Shown piece by piece: positions 1 to 6,868 of a DNA stretch of 11,857 nt. Source of the stretch: JBOFEH01 sp051650265. Its GTDB lineage: Bacteria > Bacillota > Clostridia > Lachnospirales > Cellulosilyticaceae. Within the stretch, counting starts at the first letter, position 1. Each line of letters begins with the position of its first letter. The stretch is from contig JBOFIR010000120.1 of the NCBI GenBank assembly GCA_051650265.1, forward strand, positions 1-11,857. Direction: 5' to 3'. The translations under genes were made by a program, and so were the position numbers. The notes beneath the pieces are model-generated. The model saw only the letters and a program-made list of their open reading frames with translations. It was not told where the DNA came from and made no database searches.

Positions 1-1500
1 GCCATCAAAGATGTGCTAGAGCGTGGTGGGAGTGCTATTGTACTGGTACCAGAGATTGCACTGACCAAACAGACACTAGACCGCTTCAAGGAGCGTTTTG
101 GTAACCGTGTTGCACTGACACACAGTCGCATGACACCAAAGGAACGACAGCAGCTCTATATGATGGCTAAGGAAGGCAAAGTACAAGTGGTGATAGGACC
201 GCGTAGTGCGGTCTTTATGCCACTACCTAACTTGCAGCTCATCGTGGTAGATGAGGAGCATGAGCAGACCTACAAGTCGGAGACGATGCCTAAGTACCAT
301 GCAGTAGAAGTGGCGAAGTATCGTATGGCACAGGTCCATGGGGTAGTACTCCTCGCATCAGCAACACCCAGTATGGAGAGTTACTACCAGGCTAGTGTGG
401 GGGAGATTGCATTACTCAAACTCACTCAGCGTATTGGGCGTGCAACGATGCCGGAGGTTACCTTAGTAGATATGCGGGAGGAACTTAGGCTCGGCAACAA
501 TGCAGTGATTAGCCGTAAACTCTATGAGGAGATCACACTGACGCTTGAAGAAGGTGGGCAGGTGATGCTACTATTAAATCGTAGAGGGCATTCTACTTTT
601 ATCAACTGTAGGAATTGTGGGTATGTGGTGAAGTGTAATCACTGTGATATAGCCATGACGTACCATCTCTATAGCAAGAGCTTGGAGTGTCATTATTGTG
701 GCTATAAGGCACCTATTCCAGAGACTTGTCCGAGCTGCGGCAGTACCCATATTCGTTTTTTTGGAAATGGAACGGAGAAGGTTGAGGAATATTTGCAGAC
801 ACATTTTGGTGCATATGGTGTCGCACGTATGGATATGGATACCACATCGGGTAAGCATGGACATGAGCGCGTCTTAGAAGCGTTTAGGCGTGGTGAAACC
901 AATGTTCTGGTAGGGACGCAGATGATCGCAAAGGGGCATGATTTTCCGAATGTTACCTTAGTGGGAATCATTGCAGCGGACCAATCACTCTTCATGGAGG
1001 ATTTTAGAAGTGAAGAGCGCACTTTCCAACTGCTCACACAGACGCTCGGAAGAGCGGGGCGTGGTGAACGTGCGGGAAAAGTAGTGATCCAGACGTATAA
1101 CCCAGAGCATGTGGTGTTGCAACGGGTTCAGCGCTTTGAGCAAGATGTATTCTACCAAGAGGAACTTCTGCATCGTCAGAATATGAATTATCCACCCTAT
1201 ACCCATGTGTTTTCTGTGGTGCTTAGTGGCAAGGATGAGCGTTTGGTAGCTGAGAAGATTCATCTACTAAGTCAATACTTCCACTATTACAACCGTAAGA
1301 AGCTCTTTCGTCAGATTGGGCCAACAACAGCTATTATTAGTAAGGTGGCTGATGACTATAGGTGGAAGTTTCTGATCATAGGAGAAAGTAGAGAAACGTT
1401 GCTGATGTATGGCCAGTATTGTCTAGGCAAGTTCATGGCGCGTGAAAAAATAGATCAAGTACGTATTGGGTGGGATATTGACCCATTAACAATGTTATAA
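1..1500 (+). CDS. priA: Primosomal protein N' (replication restart helicase PriA), 5' end cut by window
   Basis: PriA is a superfamily 2 DNA helicase that binds stalled forks and reloads the replisome. The frame is open from base 1, giving 499 visible residues. The N-terminal DNA-binding part and the Walker A motif lie upstream. Visible motifs, numbered from base 1: motif Ia VLVPEIALT (residues 14-22), DEEH Walker B (84-87), motif III SATP (120-123), an eight-cysteine double zinc site in four CxxC pairs (203/206, 212/215, 230/233, 243/246), motif V GTQMIAKGHDFP (305-316) and motif VI LGRAGRGE (349-356). The C-terminus DIDPLTML fits the family. B. subtilis PriA is about 800 residues, so roughly 300 are missing here. 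This is a window cut, not a pseudogene. The def SD follows 10 nt after the stop, so the two genes are probably cotranscribed. The reading frame is intact with no missing motif in the visible part. Confidence 0.97.
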   Translation, partial: AIKDVLERGGSAIVLVPEIALTKQTLDRFKERFGNRVALTHSRMTPKERQQLYMMAKEGKVQVVIGPRSAVFMPLPNLQLIVVDEEHEQTYKSETMPKYHAVEVAKYRMAQVHGVVLLASATPSMESYYQASVGEIALLKLTQRIGRATMPEVTLVDMREELRLGNNAVISRKLYEEITLTLEEGGQVMLLLNRRGHSTFINCRNCGYVVKCNHCDIAMTYHLYSKSLECHYCGYKAPIPETCPSCGSTHIRFFGNGTEKVEEYLQTHFGAYGVARMDMDTTSGKHGHERVLEAFRRGETNVLVGTQMIAKGHDFPNVTLVGIIAADQSLFMEDFRSEERTFQLLTQTLGRAGRGERAGKVVIQTYNPEHVVLQRVQRFEQDVFYQEELLHRQNMNYPPYTHVFSVVLSGKDERLVAEKIHLLSQYFHYYNRKKLFRQIGPTTAIISKVADDYRWKFLIIGESRETLLMYGQYCLGKFMAREKIDQVRIGWDIDPLTML

Positions 1501-1524
1501 AGGGAAATTTAAGGAGGAATAGAG

Positions 1525-1992
1525 ATGGCGAAGAGAGGCATTAGAACAGAATTTGAACCAATTCTAAGAAAAGTATCAAAAGAGGTTACAAAATTTGATC
1601 AAGGTCTATGGGATTTATTAGATGATATGGCAGAGACAATGTATGCTGCTGATGGTGTAGGTCTTGCTGCACCTCAAATCGGTCTTTTAAAACGTATCTT
1701 TGTAATTGATATTGGTGAAGGACTAATTGAATGTATGAACCCAGAGATTTTAGCAGTTGATGGGGAGCAAGTTGGTGAAGAAGGATGCCTAAGCGTCCCT
1801 AAAAAATATGGTCATGTAAGACGCCCTTATACAGTAACGCTCAAAGCACAAAACCGTCACGGCGAGTGGTTTGAACTGACTGGTGAGGAACTTATGGCAA
1901 GAGCTATGCTTCATGAAAATGACCATTTAGATGGTAAATTATTTGTAGATTTAGTAGAAGGCGACTTAGTTGATTTAAGTGAAGAAAACTAA
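1525..1992 (+). CDS. def: Peptide deformylase
   Basis: Removes the formyl group from the N-terminal methionine of nascent proteins at the ribosome exit, using a divalent metal. The 155 residues show all three family motifs: GVGLAAPQIG (44-53), EGCLSVP (86-92) and HENDHLDG (130-137). The metal ligands are Cys88, His130 and His134, with catalytic Glu131. The length is usual for the shorter, type 1-like deformylases. The start is well supported by AAGGAGG at 1511-1517, seven bases before the ATG. It lies 24 nt after priA and 22 nt before fmt, with no promoter or terminator visible on either side, so it is read with both. Pairing with fmt is logical because Fmt adds the formyl group that Def removes. 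Third codon positions look more AT-rich than in priA, which could simply reflect stronger expression. Confidence 0.97.
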   Translation: MAKRGIRTEFEPILRKVSKEVTKFDQGLWDLLDDMAETMYAADGVGLAAPQIGLLKRIFVIDIGEGLIECMNPEILAVDGEQVGEEGCLSVPKKYGHVRRPYTVTLKAQNRHGEWFELTGEELMARAMLHENDHLDGKLFVDLVEGDLVDLSEEN

Positions 1993-2014
1993 TCACCTGA
2001 TGTAGGAGGAAATT

Positions 2015-2950
2015 ATGAATATCGTATTTATGGGAACACCTGATTTTGCGGTACCGACATTACAAATGTTAATTGATGAAGGACATACAATCAGCTGTGT
2101 TGTGACACAACCAGACCGTCCAAAAGGTCGTGGTAAAAAAGAAAATATGCCACCAGTAAAAGAACTCGCATTAAAATACAATATTCCAGTAGCGCAGCCA
2201 GTACGTGTAAAAGGTGATGAAGTTTTTTATGAGCACATAAAAGCTTTAAATCCCGATGTTATAGTCGTAGTAGCCTTTGGTCAGATCTTACCAGAATCTA
2301 TTCTTAACATTCCAAGACTTGGTTGTATCAATGTCCATGGTTCACTGCTCCCAGCATATCGCGGGGCAGCACCAATCCAGTGGAGCATCATCAATCGTGA
2401 AGCGGTGACAGGTGTAACAATTATGTACATGGACAAAGGGATGGATACAGGTGACATGCTATTCAAACGTGAGATGACGATTGATGCAGATGACACTTAC
2501 AAATCACTTCATGACAAAATGATGATCGTAGGTGCGGATGCGCTCAAAGAAGCGATGCCAATTATCATTGCAGGAGGCGAAGGGCGCCAAAAGCAAGATG
2601 ATAATCAGGCAACTTATGCCTCTATGATCAACAAAGCGATGGGTGAACTGGATTTCTCTAAATCAGCAGATGCGTTAGACGCACTTGTGAGAGGGCTGGA
2701 TCCATGGCCAGTTGCTTATACTTACTATGAAGGACAACCACTTAAAGTATGGAAAGTGGCTGTCAGTGATAGTGAGCAGACTGGAGATGCAGGTAAGATT
2801 CTTGACATCAATAAAGATGGACTCTATGTACAAACAGGCAAAGGTGTGCTTGTCATAGAAGAAATCCAAGCACCAAACAAACGTAGAATGCCAGTGTCAG
2901 AATATATTAAAGGCAATACTGTGACAGTGGGCGAGGTGCTAGGAAAATAG
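2015..2950 (+). CDS. fmt: Methionyl-tRNA formyltransferase
   Basis: Transfers a formyl group from 10-formyltetrahydrofolate to Met-tRNAfMet, making the initiator tRNA. The protein has 311 residues, the usual family length. The N-terminal Rossmann-like formyltransferase domain (about 1-205) opens with MNIVFMGTPDFAVP. It carries the catalytic triad pattern: Asn106 and His108 in NVHGSLLPAYRGAAP, and Asp144 in MDKGMDTGDML. The C-terminal OB-like tRNA-binding domain covers about 206-311 and includes RGLDPWPVAYT. The start is set by AGGAGGA at 2004-2010, just before the ATG at 2015. It follows def by 22 nt. The 3' neighbour, a zinc peptidase, begins 21 nt after the stop and appears translationally independent but cotranscribed. 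No unusual residue is seen at the active site. Confidence 0.97.
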   Translation: MNIVFMGTPDFAVPTLQMLIDEGHTISCVVTQPDRPKGRGKKENMPPVKELALKYNIPVAQPVRVKGDEVFYEHIKALNPDVIVVVAFGQILPESILNIPRLGCINVHGSLLPAYRGAAPIQWSIINREAVTGVTIMYMDKGMDTGDMLFKREMTIDADDTYKSLHDKMMIVGADALKEAMPIIIAGGEGRQKQDDNQATYASMINKAMGELDFSKSADALDALVRGLDPWPVAYTYYEGQPLKVWKVAVSDSEQTGDAGKILDINKDGLYVQTGKGVLVIEEIQAPNKRRMPVSEYIKGNTVTVGEVLGK

Positions 2951-2971
2951 TAGCCAGGAAGGGGATTGCCT

Positions 2972-3655
2972 ATGAATAATTCATTGTATTGGATCACATT
3001 TATCGTTGTATCGATTATACCCATTTATGCAAGCATGCGTGTACAGAGCACATTTGGAAAGTACTCACGTGTACGAAGCCTATCAGGCTATACGGGCGCA
3101 GATGTGGCAAGACGTATCATGGAAGTAAGTGGTGTCTACAATGTACACACCAAACCAATTGGTGGCTCTATGACAGACCACTACAATCCACTAACAAAGG
3201 AAGTATGTCTATCACAACCGGTCTATGATCAGGATACAGTTGCAGCGCTTGCAGTTGCAGCTCACGAAGTTGGGCATGCCATTCAAGATGCCAAAGGATA
3301 TGGGTTCTTGCGTCTGAGACATAAGCTCTATCCAATCACAAACTTCTCGGCCAAATGGTCAGTGCCACTTATTATTATTGGGGGTGCGATTTTCTCATCA
3401 CCAGCACTTGCATGGGTTGGAATTATTCTATTTGCATTTACAACATTATTTTCACTGGTTACGCTACCAGTTGAATTCAATGCTTCTAAAAGAGCGATCG
3501 TTGCACTCGAAAATACGGGTATATTATCACCACAAGAACTTGGTGGTGCAAAAGAAGTGCTGGGTGCAGCAGCTATGACATATGTAGCAGCTACAGCAGC
3601 ATCAATTATGATGTTACTAAGATATATCATGATTTTTGGTGACAGAGATAACTAA
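2972..3655 (+). CDS. yugP: Membrane-embedded zinc metallopeptidase, YugP type (Zn_peptidase_2-like)
   Basis: A 227-residue membrane protein with a gluzincin-type HEVGH motif (98-102) in the context AVAAHEVGHAIQDAKGY. A second conserved acidic stretch, LPVEFNASKRA (165-175), probably supplies the third zinc ligand (Glu168, by inference). Hydrophobic segments lie at about 5-22, 131-147, 148-166 and 200-222, so the catalytic helix sits between the first membrane anchor and a membrane hairpin. This layout is that of the YugP family; its substrate is not established. I place the start at ATG 2972, not the in-frame TTG at 2966, because AGGAAGGGG (2956-2964) is seven bases before the ATG and almost touches the TTG. 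It is the last gene before a hairpin terminator. Its setting between fmt and rsmB suggests cotranscription with translation genes, but that does not define its substrate. Confidence 0.88.
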   Translation: MNNSLYWITFIVVSIIPIYASMRVQSTFGKYSRVRSLSGYTGADVARRIMEVSGVYNVHTKPIGGSMTDHYNPLTKEVCLSQPVYDQDTVAALAVAAHEVGHAIQDAKGYGFLRLRHKLYPITNFSAKWSVPLIIIGGAIFSSPALAWVGIILFAFTTLFSLVTLPVEFNASKRAIVALENTGILSPQELGGAKEVLGAAAMTYVAATAASIMMLLRYIMIFGDRDN

Positions 3656-3657
3656 CA

Positions 3658-3683
3658 AAAAGACGCTTTTCTAAGCGTCTTTT
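3658..3683 (+). terminator. Hairpin terminator after yugP, in the middle of the gene run
   Basis: AAAAGACGCTT (3658-3668) pairs perfectly with AAGCGTCTTTT (3673-3683) around a TTCT loop. It starts three bases after the yugP stop codon. The T-run is only four long, is itself part of the stem, and is followed by CG, so termination may be partial. Because rsmB starts 43 nt later with no convincing promoter between, I infer that some transcripts read through. Confidence 0.75.
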
Positions 3684-3726
3684 CGTCATGTATTCAAAAA
3701 GTAACCTATTGTAAAGGATGGACAAT

Positions 3727-5061
3727 ATGAAAAGTATAAGAGAGAGTATCGTAGATCTGCTAGTAAAGATGGAACAAGACGAAACGTATATGCAGCTTCT
3801 TCTCAAAAAAGAGCTGATGGCGTTTGAAGTGAAGGACCGTGCTTTTATGACAGAAGTACTTTACGGTACCATGAAATATAGATTAAGGCTAGATCATATC
3901 ATCAATCAATTCTCCAAAACACCTGTTAAGAAGATGAAACCACTCATTCGTAACAGTCTACGTATGACTGTGTATCAGCTTCTGTTTTTGGATAAGATTC
4001 CTGCTTCAGCGGCGATCAATGAGGCGGTGAAGATCATCAATCGTCGTAAGATGAACAATCTTTCAGGATTTGTGAATGGGGTGCTTCGTAGTATCGATCG
4101 TGGGCGAGATCAGATCACTTACCCTTCAAAGGAGAATGATTTTGAGGCGTATCTGAGTGTCTTTTATTCCGTTCCGGAATGGATGATCAAAATGTGGCTA
4201 CAATCTTATGGTAAGGATGTAACAGAAAAGATCTGTATCAGCCTTGGCCAAAAGGCTGAGGTGTGTATTCGTATCAACACCCTTTGTAGTAGCTTGGAAG
4301 AAGTAACCGCATTATTGACCCAGGAAGGGATGCGCGTAGAATCAGGAAAACTCTTGCCTAAGGAGAATTTGATGCTTCGAGGAACAGGTCCTATTGCAGA
4401 AAGTGAAAGCTTCAAGAAGGGGCTTTGGACTGTGCAAGATGAGAGTGCGATGTTAGTAGGTCATATTGTGGACCCTCAGCCAGGAGAATGTATCTTAGAT
4501 ATGTGTAGTGCCCCAGGTGGCAAATCTACACATATGGCGCAGCTCATGGGAAATCAAGGACAGATCATCAGTACAGACATCCATGATCATAAGATAGAGA
4601 TCATTGAGAAGAATGCATCAAGACTTGGGATCACGTGTATTGATGCAGTATGTCAAGATGGGACGGCTTTCAAGGCAGAGTGGAAAGAGAAGTTTGATCG
4701 TATTTTACTCGATGCCCCGTGTTCGGGACTAGGCATCATCAAAAGAAAGCCAGATATCCGTTATAGCAAAGAAGCGGCAGATCTTGATGCCATCTTCGAA
4801 ATTCAAAAGAAGCTTGCGGCTGTAGCAAAGGGGTATTTAAAGCCAGATGGTGTATTGGTATATAGTACATGTACCATCTCACCACAAGAAAATGAACAGA
4901 TGGTCACTTATATTGAAAAGAAATTGGGATTGACACTTGAAGCCATGGGTGATAGGTTGCCTGAATCGCTTAGACCTTATGAGGACAGAGGTGTTCAGAT
5001 TTTACCATTCGTAGCAGATAGTGATGGATTTTTTATAGCTAGATTTAGAAAAAGAGGTTAG
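3727..5061 (+). CDS. rsmB: 16S rRNA m5C967 methyltransferase RsmB (Sun/Fmu family)
   Basis: Makes 5-methylcytosine at position 967 (E. coli numbering) of 16S rRNA using S-adenosylmethionine. The 444 residues hold an N-terminal NusB-like RNA-binding domain (about 1-130, with AINEAVKIINRRKMNNLSGFVNGVLR) and a C-terminal Rossmann methyltransferase. The SAM loop DMCSAPGGKST is at 258-268. Both catalytic cysteines are present: Cys332 in DAPCSGLG and Cys382 in YSTCTISPQENE. The protein ends DGFFIARFRKRG as usual. Two in-frame ATGs exist, at 3718 and 3727. I prefer 3727 because AAAGGA (3713-3718) lies eight bases before it and overlaps the earlier ATG. It follows a hairpin terminator, and its stop codon directly abuts the rlmN start, which suggests translational coupling of two rRNA-modifying enzymes. 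Confidence 0.95.
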   Translation: MKSIRESIVDLLVKMEQDETYMQLLLKKELMAFEVKDRAFMTEVLYGTMKYRLRLDHIINQFSKTPVKKMKPLIRNSLRMTVYQLLFLDKIPASAAINEAVKIINRRKMNNLSGFVNGVLRSIDRGRDQITYPSKENDFEAYLSVFYSVPEWMIKMWLQSYGKDVTEKICISLGQKAEVCIRINTLCSSLEEVTALLTQEGMRVESGKLLPKENLMLRGTGPIAESESFKKGLWTVQDESAMLVGHIVDPQPGECILDMCSAPGGKSTHMAQLMGNQGQIISTDIHDHKIEIIEKNASRLGITCIDAVCQDGTAFKAEWKEKFDRILLDAPCSGLGIIKRKPDIRYSKEAADLDAIFEIQKKLAAVAKGYLKPDGVLVYSTCTISPQENEQMVTYIEKKLGLTLEAMGDRLPESLRPYEDRGVQILPFVADSDGFFIARFRKRG

Positions 5062-6102
5062 ATGACAATGGATATTGCAAGTAAAACAATCGTAGAATTA
5101 GAAGAAATCGTAGCAAGTTATGGGCAAGGAAAATTTAGAGCAAAACAGCTTTTTGAGTGGATGCATGGTAAAATGGTGACAGATTACGACCAGATGAGTA
5201 ATCTTCCGGCAGCATTTAGAGACAAACTCAAAGTAGATTGGCCACTTCCTGTACTGAAAATTGTAAAAAAGTATGAATCTGCTGTAGATGGTACGATAAA
5301 GTACTTGTTTGAACTTGGGGATTCTCATATAATAGAAAGTGTTTTAATGCGATACAAACATGGAAACTCAATCTGTATATCCTCTCAAGTGGGTTGCCGT
5401 ATGGGATGTCGATTTTGTGCATCAACAGTAGAAGGGCTTGTGAGAAACCTTAATCCTTCTGAGATGATCGGGCAAATTTACCGCGTAACAGAAGATATTG
5501 GTGAACGTATCTCCAATATTGTCATCATGGGAAGCGGTGAACCTTTAGAGGAGCTAGACACAACACTACGTTTTGTCCATCTGATTAATCATGAAAAGGG
5601 TCAAAATATCGGACAACGTCATATCACTGTATCGACTTGTGGTCTTGTACCACAGATCTACAAACTTGCAGAATCTGACCTTCAGATTACCTTGGCCATT
5701 TCACTTCATGCGACAACAAATGAAAAACGTAAAGAAATTATGCCTATTGCCTATAAATATACAATCGAAGAGTTGATTCAGGCGTGTCGTGACTATGTGG
5801 GTCAGACTGGACGTAGAATCACTTTCGAGTATGCACTGATTGCTGGAAAGAATGATAGCGAAGAAGATGCAAAGGCACTTGCAAAACTCCTAAGAGGGAT
5901 GCAATGTCATGTGAATCTGATTCCGGTCAATCCGATTGAAGAGAGAGACTATGAAGCAACCAAAGCAGAGGGAGCAGAACAATTTGCGAAGTTATTAAAA
6001 ACATATCATATAGAGACTACTGTGCGCAGAAAGCTAGGGGTAGATATTGATGCAGCATGTGGACAGCTCAGACGCAGATATCTCAAAAATCGAGGTGAAT
6101 AG
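5062..6102 (+). CDS. rlmN: Dual-specificity 23S rRNA/tRNA adenine-C2 methyltransferase RlmN
   Basis: A radical SAM enzyme that methylates C2 of A2503 in 23S rRNA and, in characterised homologues, of A37 in some tRNAs. The 346 residues contain the [4Fe-4S] motif GCRMGCRFC (Cys112, Cys116, Cys119). Cys105, seven residues before the cluster, and the methyl-carrying Cys333 in DIDAACGQL are both present, so the full two-cysteine mechanism is conserved. GSGEPLEEL (157-165) is the SAM-binding GGEP-like motif. The start is immediately next to the rsmB stop, with GAGGT (5054-5058) inside the end of rsmB. ATG 5068, two codons later, has a longer spacing of about 10 and is an alternative. The stop lies one base before the prpC ATG, so rsmB, rlmN and prpC look translationally linked. 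Confidence 0.96.
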   Translation: MTMDIASKTIVELEEIVASYGQGKFRAKQLFEWMHGKMVTDYDQMSNLPAAFRDKLKVDWPLPVLKIVKKYESAVDGTIKYLFELGDSHIIESVLMRYKHGNSICISSQVGCRMGCRFCASTVEGLVRNLNPSEMIGQIYRVTEDIGERISNIVIMGSGEPLEELDTTLRFVHLINHEKGQNIGQRHITVSTCGLVPQIYKLAESDLQITLAISLHATTNEKRKEIMPIAYKYTIEELIQACRDYVGQTGRRITFEYALIAGKNDSEEDAKALAKLLRGMQCHVNLIPVNPIEERDYEATKAEGAEQFAKLLKTYHIETTVRRKLGVDIDAACGQLRRRYLKNRGE

Positions 6103-6103
6103 C

Positions 6104-6868
6104 ATGATTGCTGTTGGAAAAGTTGATGTTGGTAAAAAAAGAAAGCATAACGAAGATGCAATATTCGTAAGCAATATGCAGATTGGCGCACTTGCTAATC
6201 TGTATATCGTTGCAGATGGAATGGGTGGACATAGAAATGGTGCTATAGCCAGTACACTGGCTATAGATGCCTTCTGTAGTTATATTGAAGCCCACAAAGC
6301 CATTTGTCTTGGAAGTGATGATGACATGTTTATCTTACTCAAACGTGCTATTTCTCACGCCAACCATATCATTTATTCCAAAGGAAAAGAGGACCCAGCC
6401 TATGAAGGGATGGGAACAACCATGACACTTTGCACCATTATGCAGGATAAAGTTTATATTGCACATGTGGGGGATAGCAGGGTGTATGTGATTGATGAGA
6501 GAAGAATCGAGCAACTTACCATTGACCATTCGGTGGTACAAGAAATGATGGAAAAAGGCTATATTTCCAAACAAGATATGAACGACCATCCACAAAGACA
6601 TATGATTACACGGGCTGTAGGTACATACGAAAGTGTGAAGGTGGATGTGTTGGTACATCACATTCCACAGAATTCAAGAATTCTGATTTGTTCTGATGGG
6701 TTAACAACAATGGTAAGTGATGACAAACTATATGAGATTGTCAGCGAAACAAATGATAGCCTACAAGGGATCGCTGAGCGGTTGATATGTTGTGCCAATG
6801 AGAATGGGGGACACGACAATATCGCAGTAATAATTGGAAAACAATGTGAGGTGAGTCAAACATGTTAA
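6104..6868 (+). CDS. prpC: PP2C-type Ser/Thr protein phosphatase, partner of PrkC
   Basis: A cytoplasmic metal-dependent phosphatase that reverses phosphorylation by the kinase encoded next. The 254 residues carry the PP2C motifs in order: RKHNEDA with Asp18, VADGMGGH with Asp38, GMGTTMT (102-108), AHVGDSRVY (120-128), DHS (141-143), CSDGLT with Asp198, and GGHDNIAV with Asp238. All metal ligands are therefore present. The length equals the bacterial stand-alone PP2C norm. The open frame reaches upstream into rlmN, but ATG 6104 is chosen because GAGGTGA (6092-6098) sits five bases before it and the protein then begins MIAVGKVDVGKKRKHNED, as in homologues. The last seven bases overlap prkC, a typical coupling of the antagonistic pair. 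A perfect inverted repeat lies inside this gene at 6243-6266. Confidence 0.96.
   Translation: MIAVGKVDVGKKRKHNEDAIFVSNMQIGALANLYIVADGMGGHRNGAIASTLAIDAFCSYIEAHKAICLGSDDDMFILLKRAISHANHIIYSKGKEDPAYEGMGTTMTLCTIMQDKVYIAHVGDSRVYVIDERRIEQLTIDHSVVQEMMEKGYISKQDMNDHPQRHMITRAVGTYESVKVDVLVHHIPQNSRILICSDGLTTMVSDDKLYEIVSETNDSLQGIAERLICCANENGGHDNIAVIIGKQCEVSQTC
6243..6266. repeat. Perfect 11-bp inverted repeat inside prpC
   Basis: CTATAGCCAGT (6243-6253) and ACTGGCTATAG (6256-6266) are exact reverse complements separated by AC. The codons read as part of GAIASTLAI, a normal PP2C stretch. There is no following T-run, so it is not an ordinary terminator. Function is unknown and chance is possible. Confidence 0.7.

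Noticed and set aside
702..1037. Open frame of 111 codons on the minus strand inside priA
   Set aside because: It lies fully antisense to the well-conserved PriA motifs, has no SD-like start context that I can support and gives a protein without recognisable features. It is a shadow frame.
1..1524. Foreign origin of priA because its base composition is higher in GC than def
   Set aside because: The difference is modest and patchy, the gene order is the conserved one, and def may simply have codon use adapted to higher expression.
3328..3630. Open frame of 100 codons on the minus strand inside yugP
   Set aside because: Antisense to the conserved peptidase. Its hydrophobic character mirrors the membrane helices of the real gene.
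3683..3712. Possible promoter before rsmB: TCGTCA, 18-bp gap, TATTGT
   Set aside because: Each hexamer matches only about four of six consensus bases, and the start site would fall on or beyond the SD of rsmB. Not credible as a promoter for this gene.
6668..6685. Inverted repeat CAGAATTC-AA-GAATTCTG inside prpC
   Set aside because: Only 8-bp AT-rich arms, no T-run, and fully explained by the codons of the conserved protein. Likely chance.
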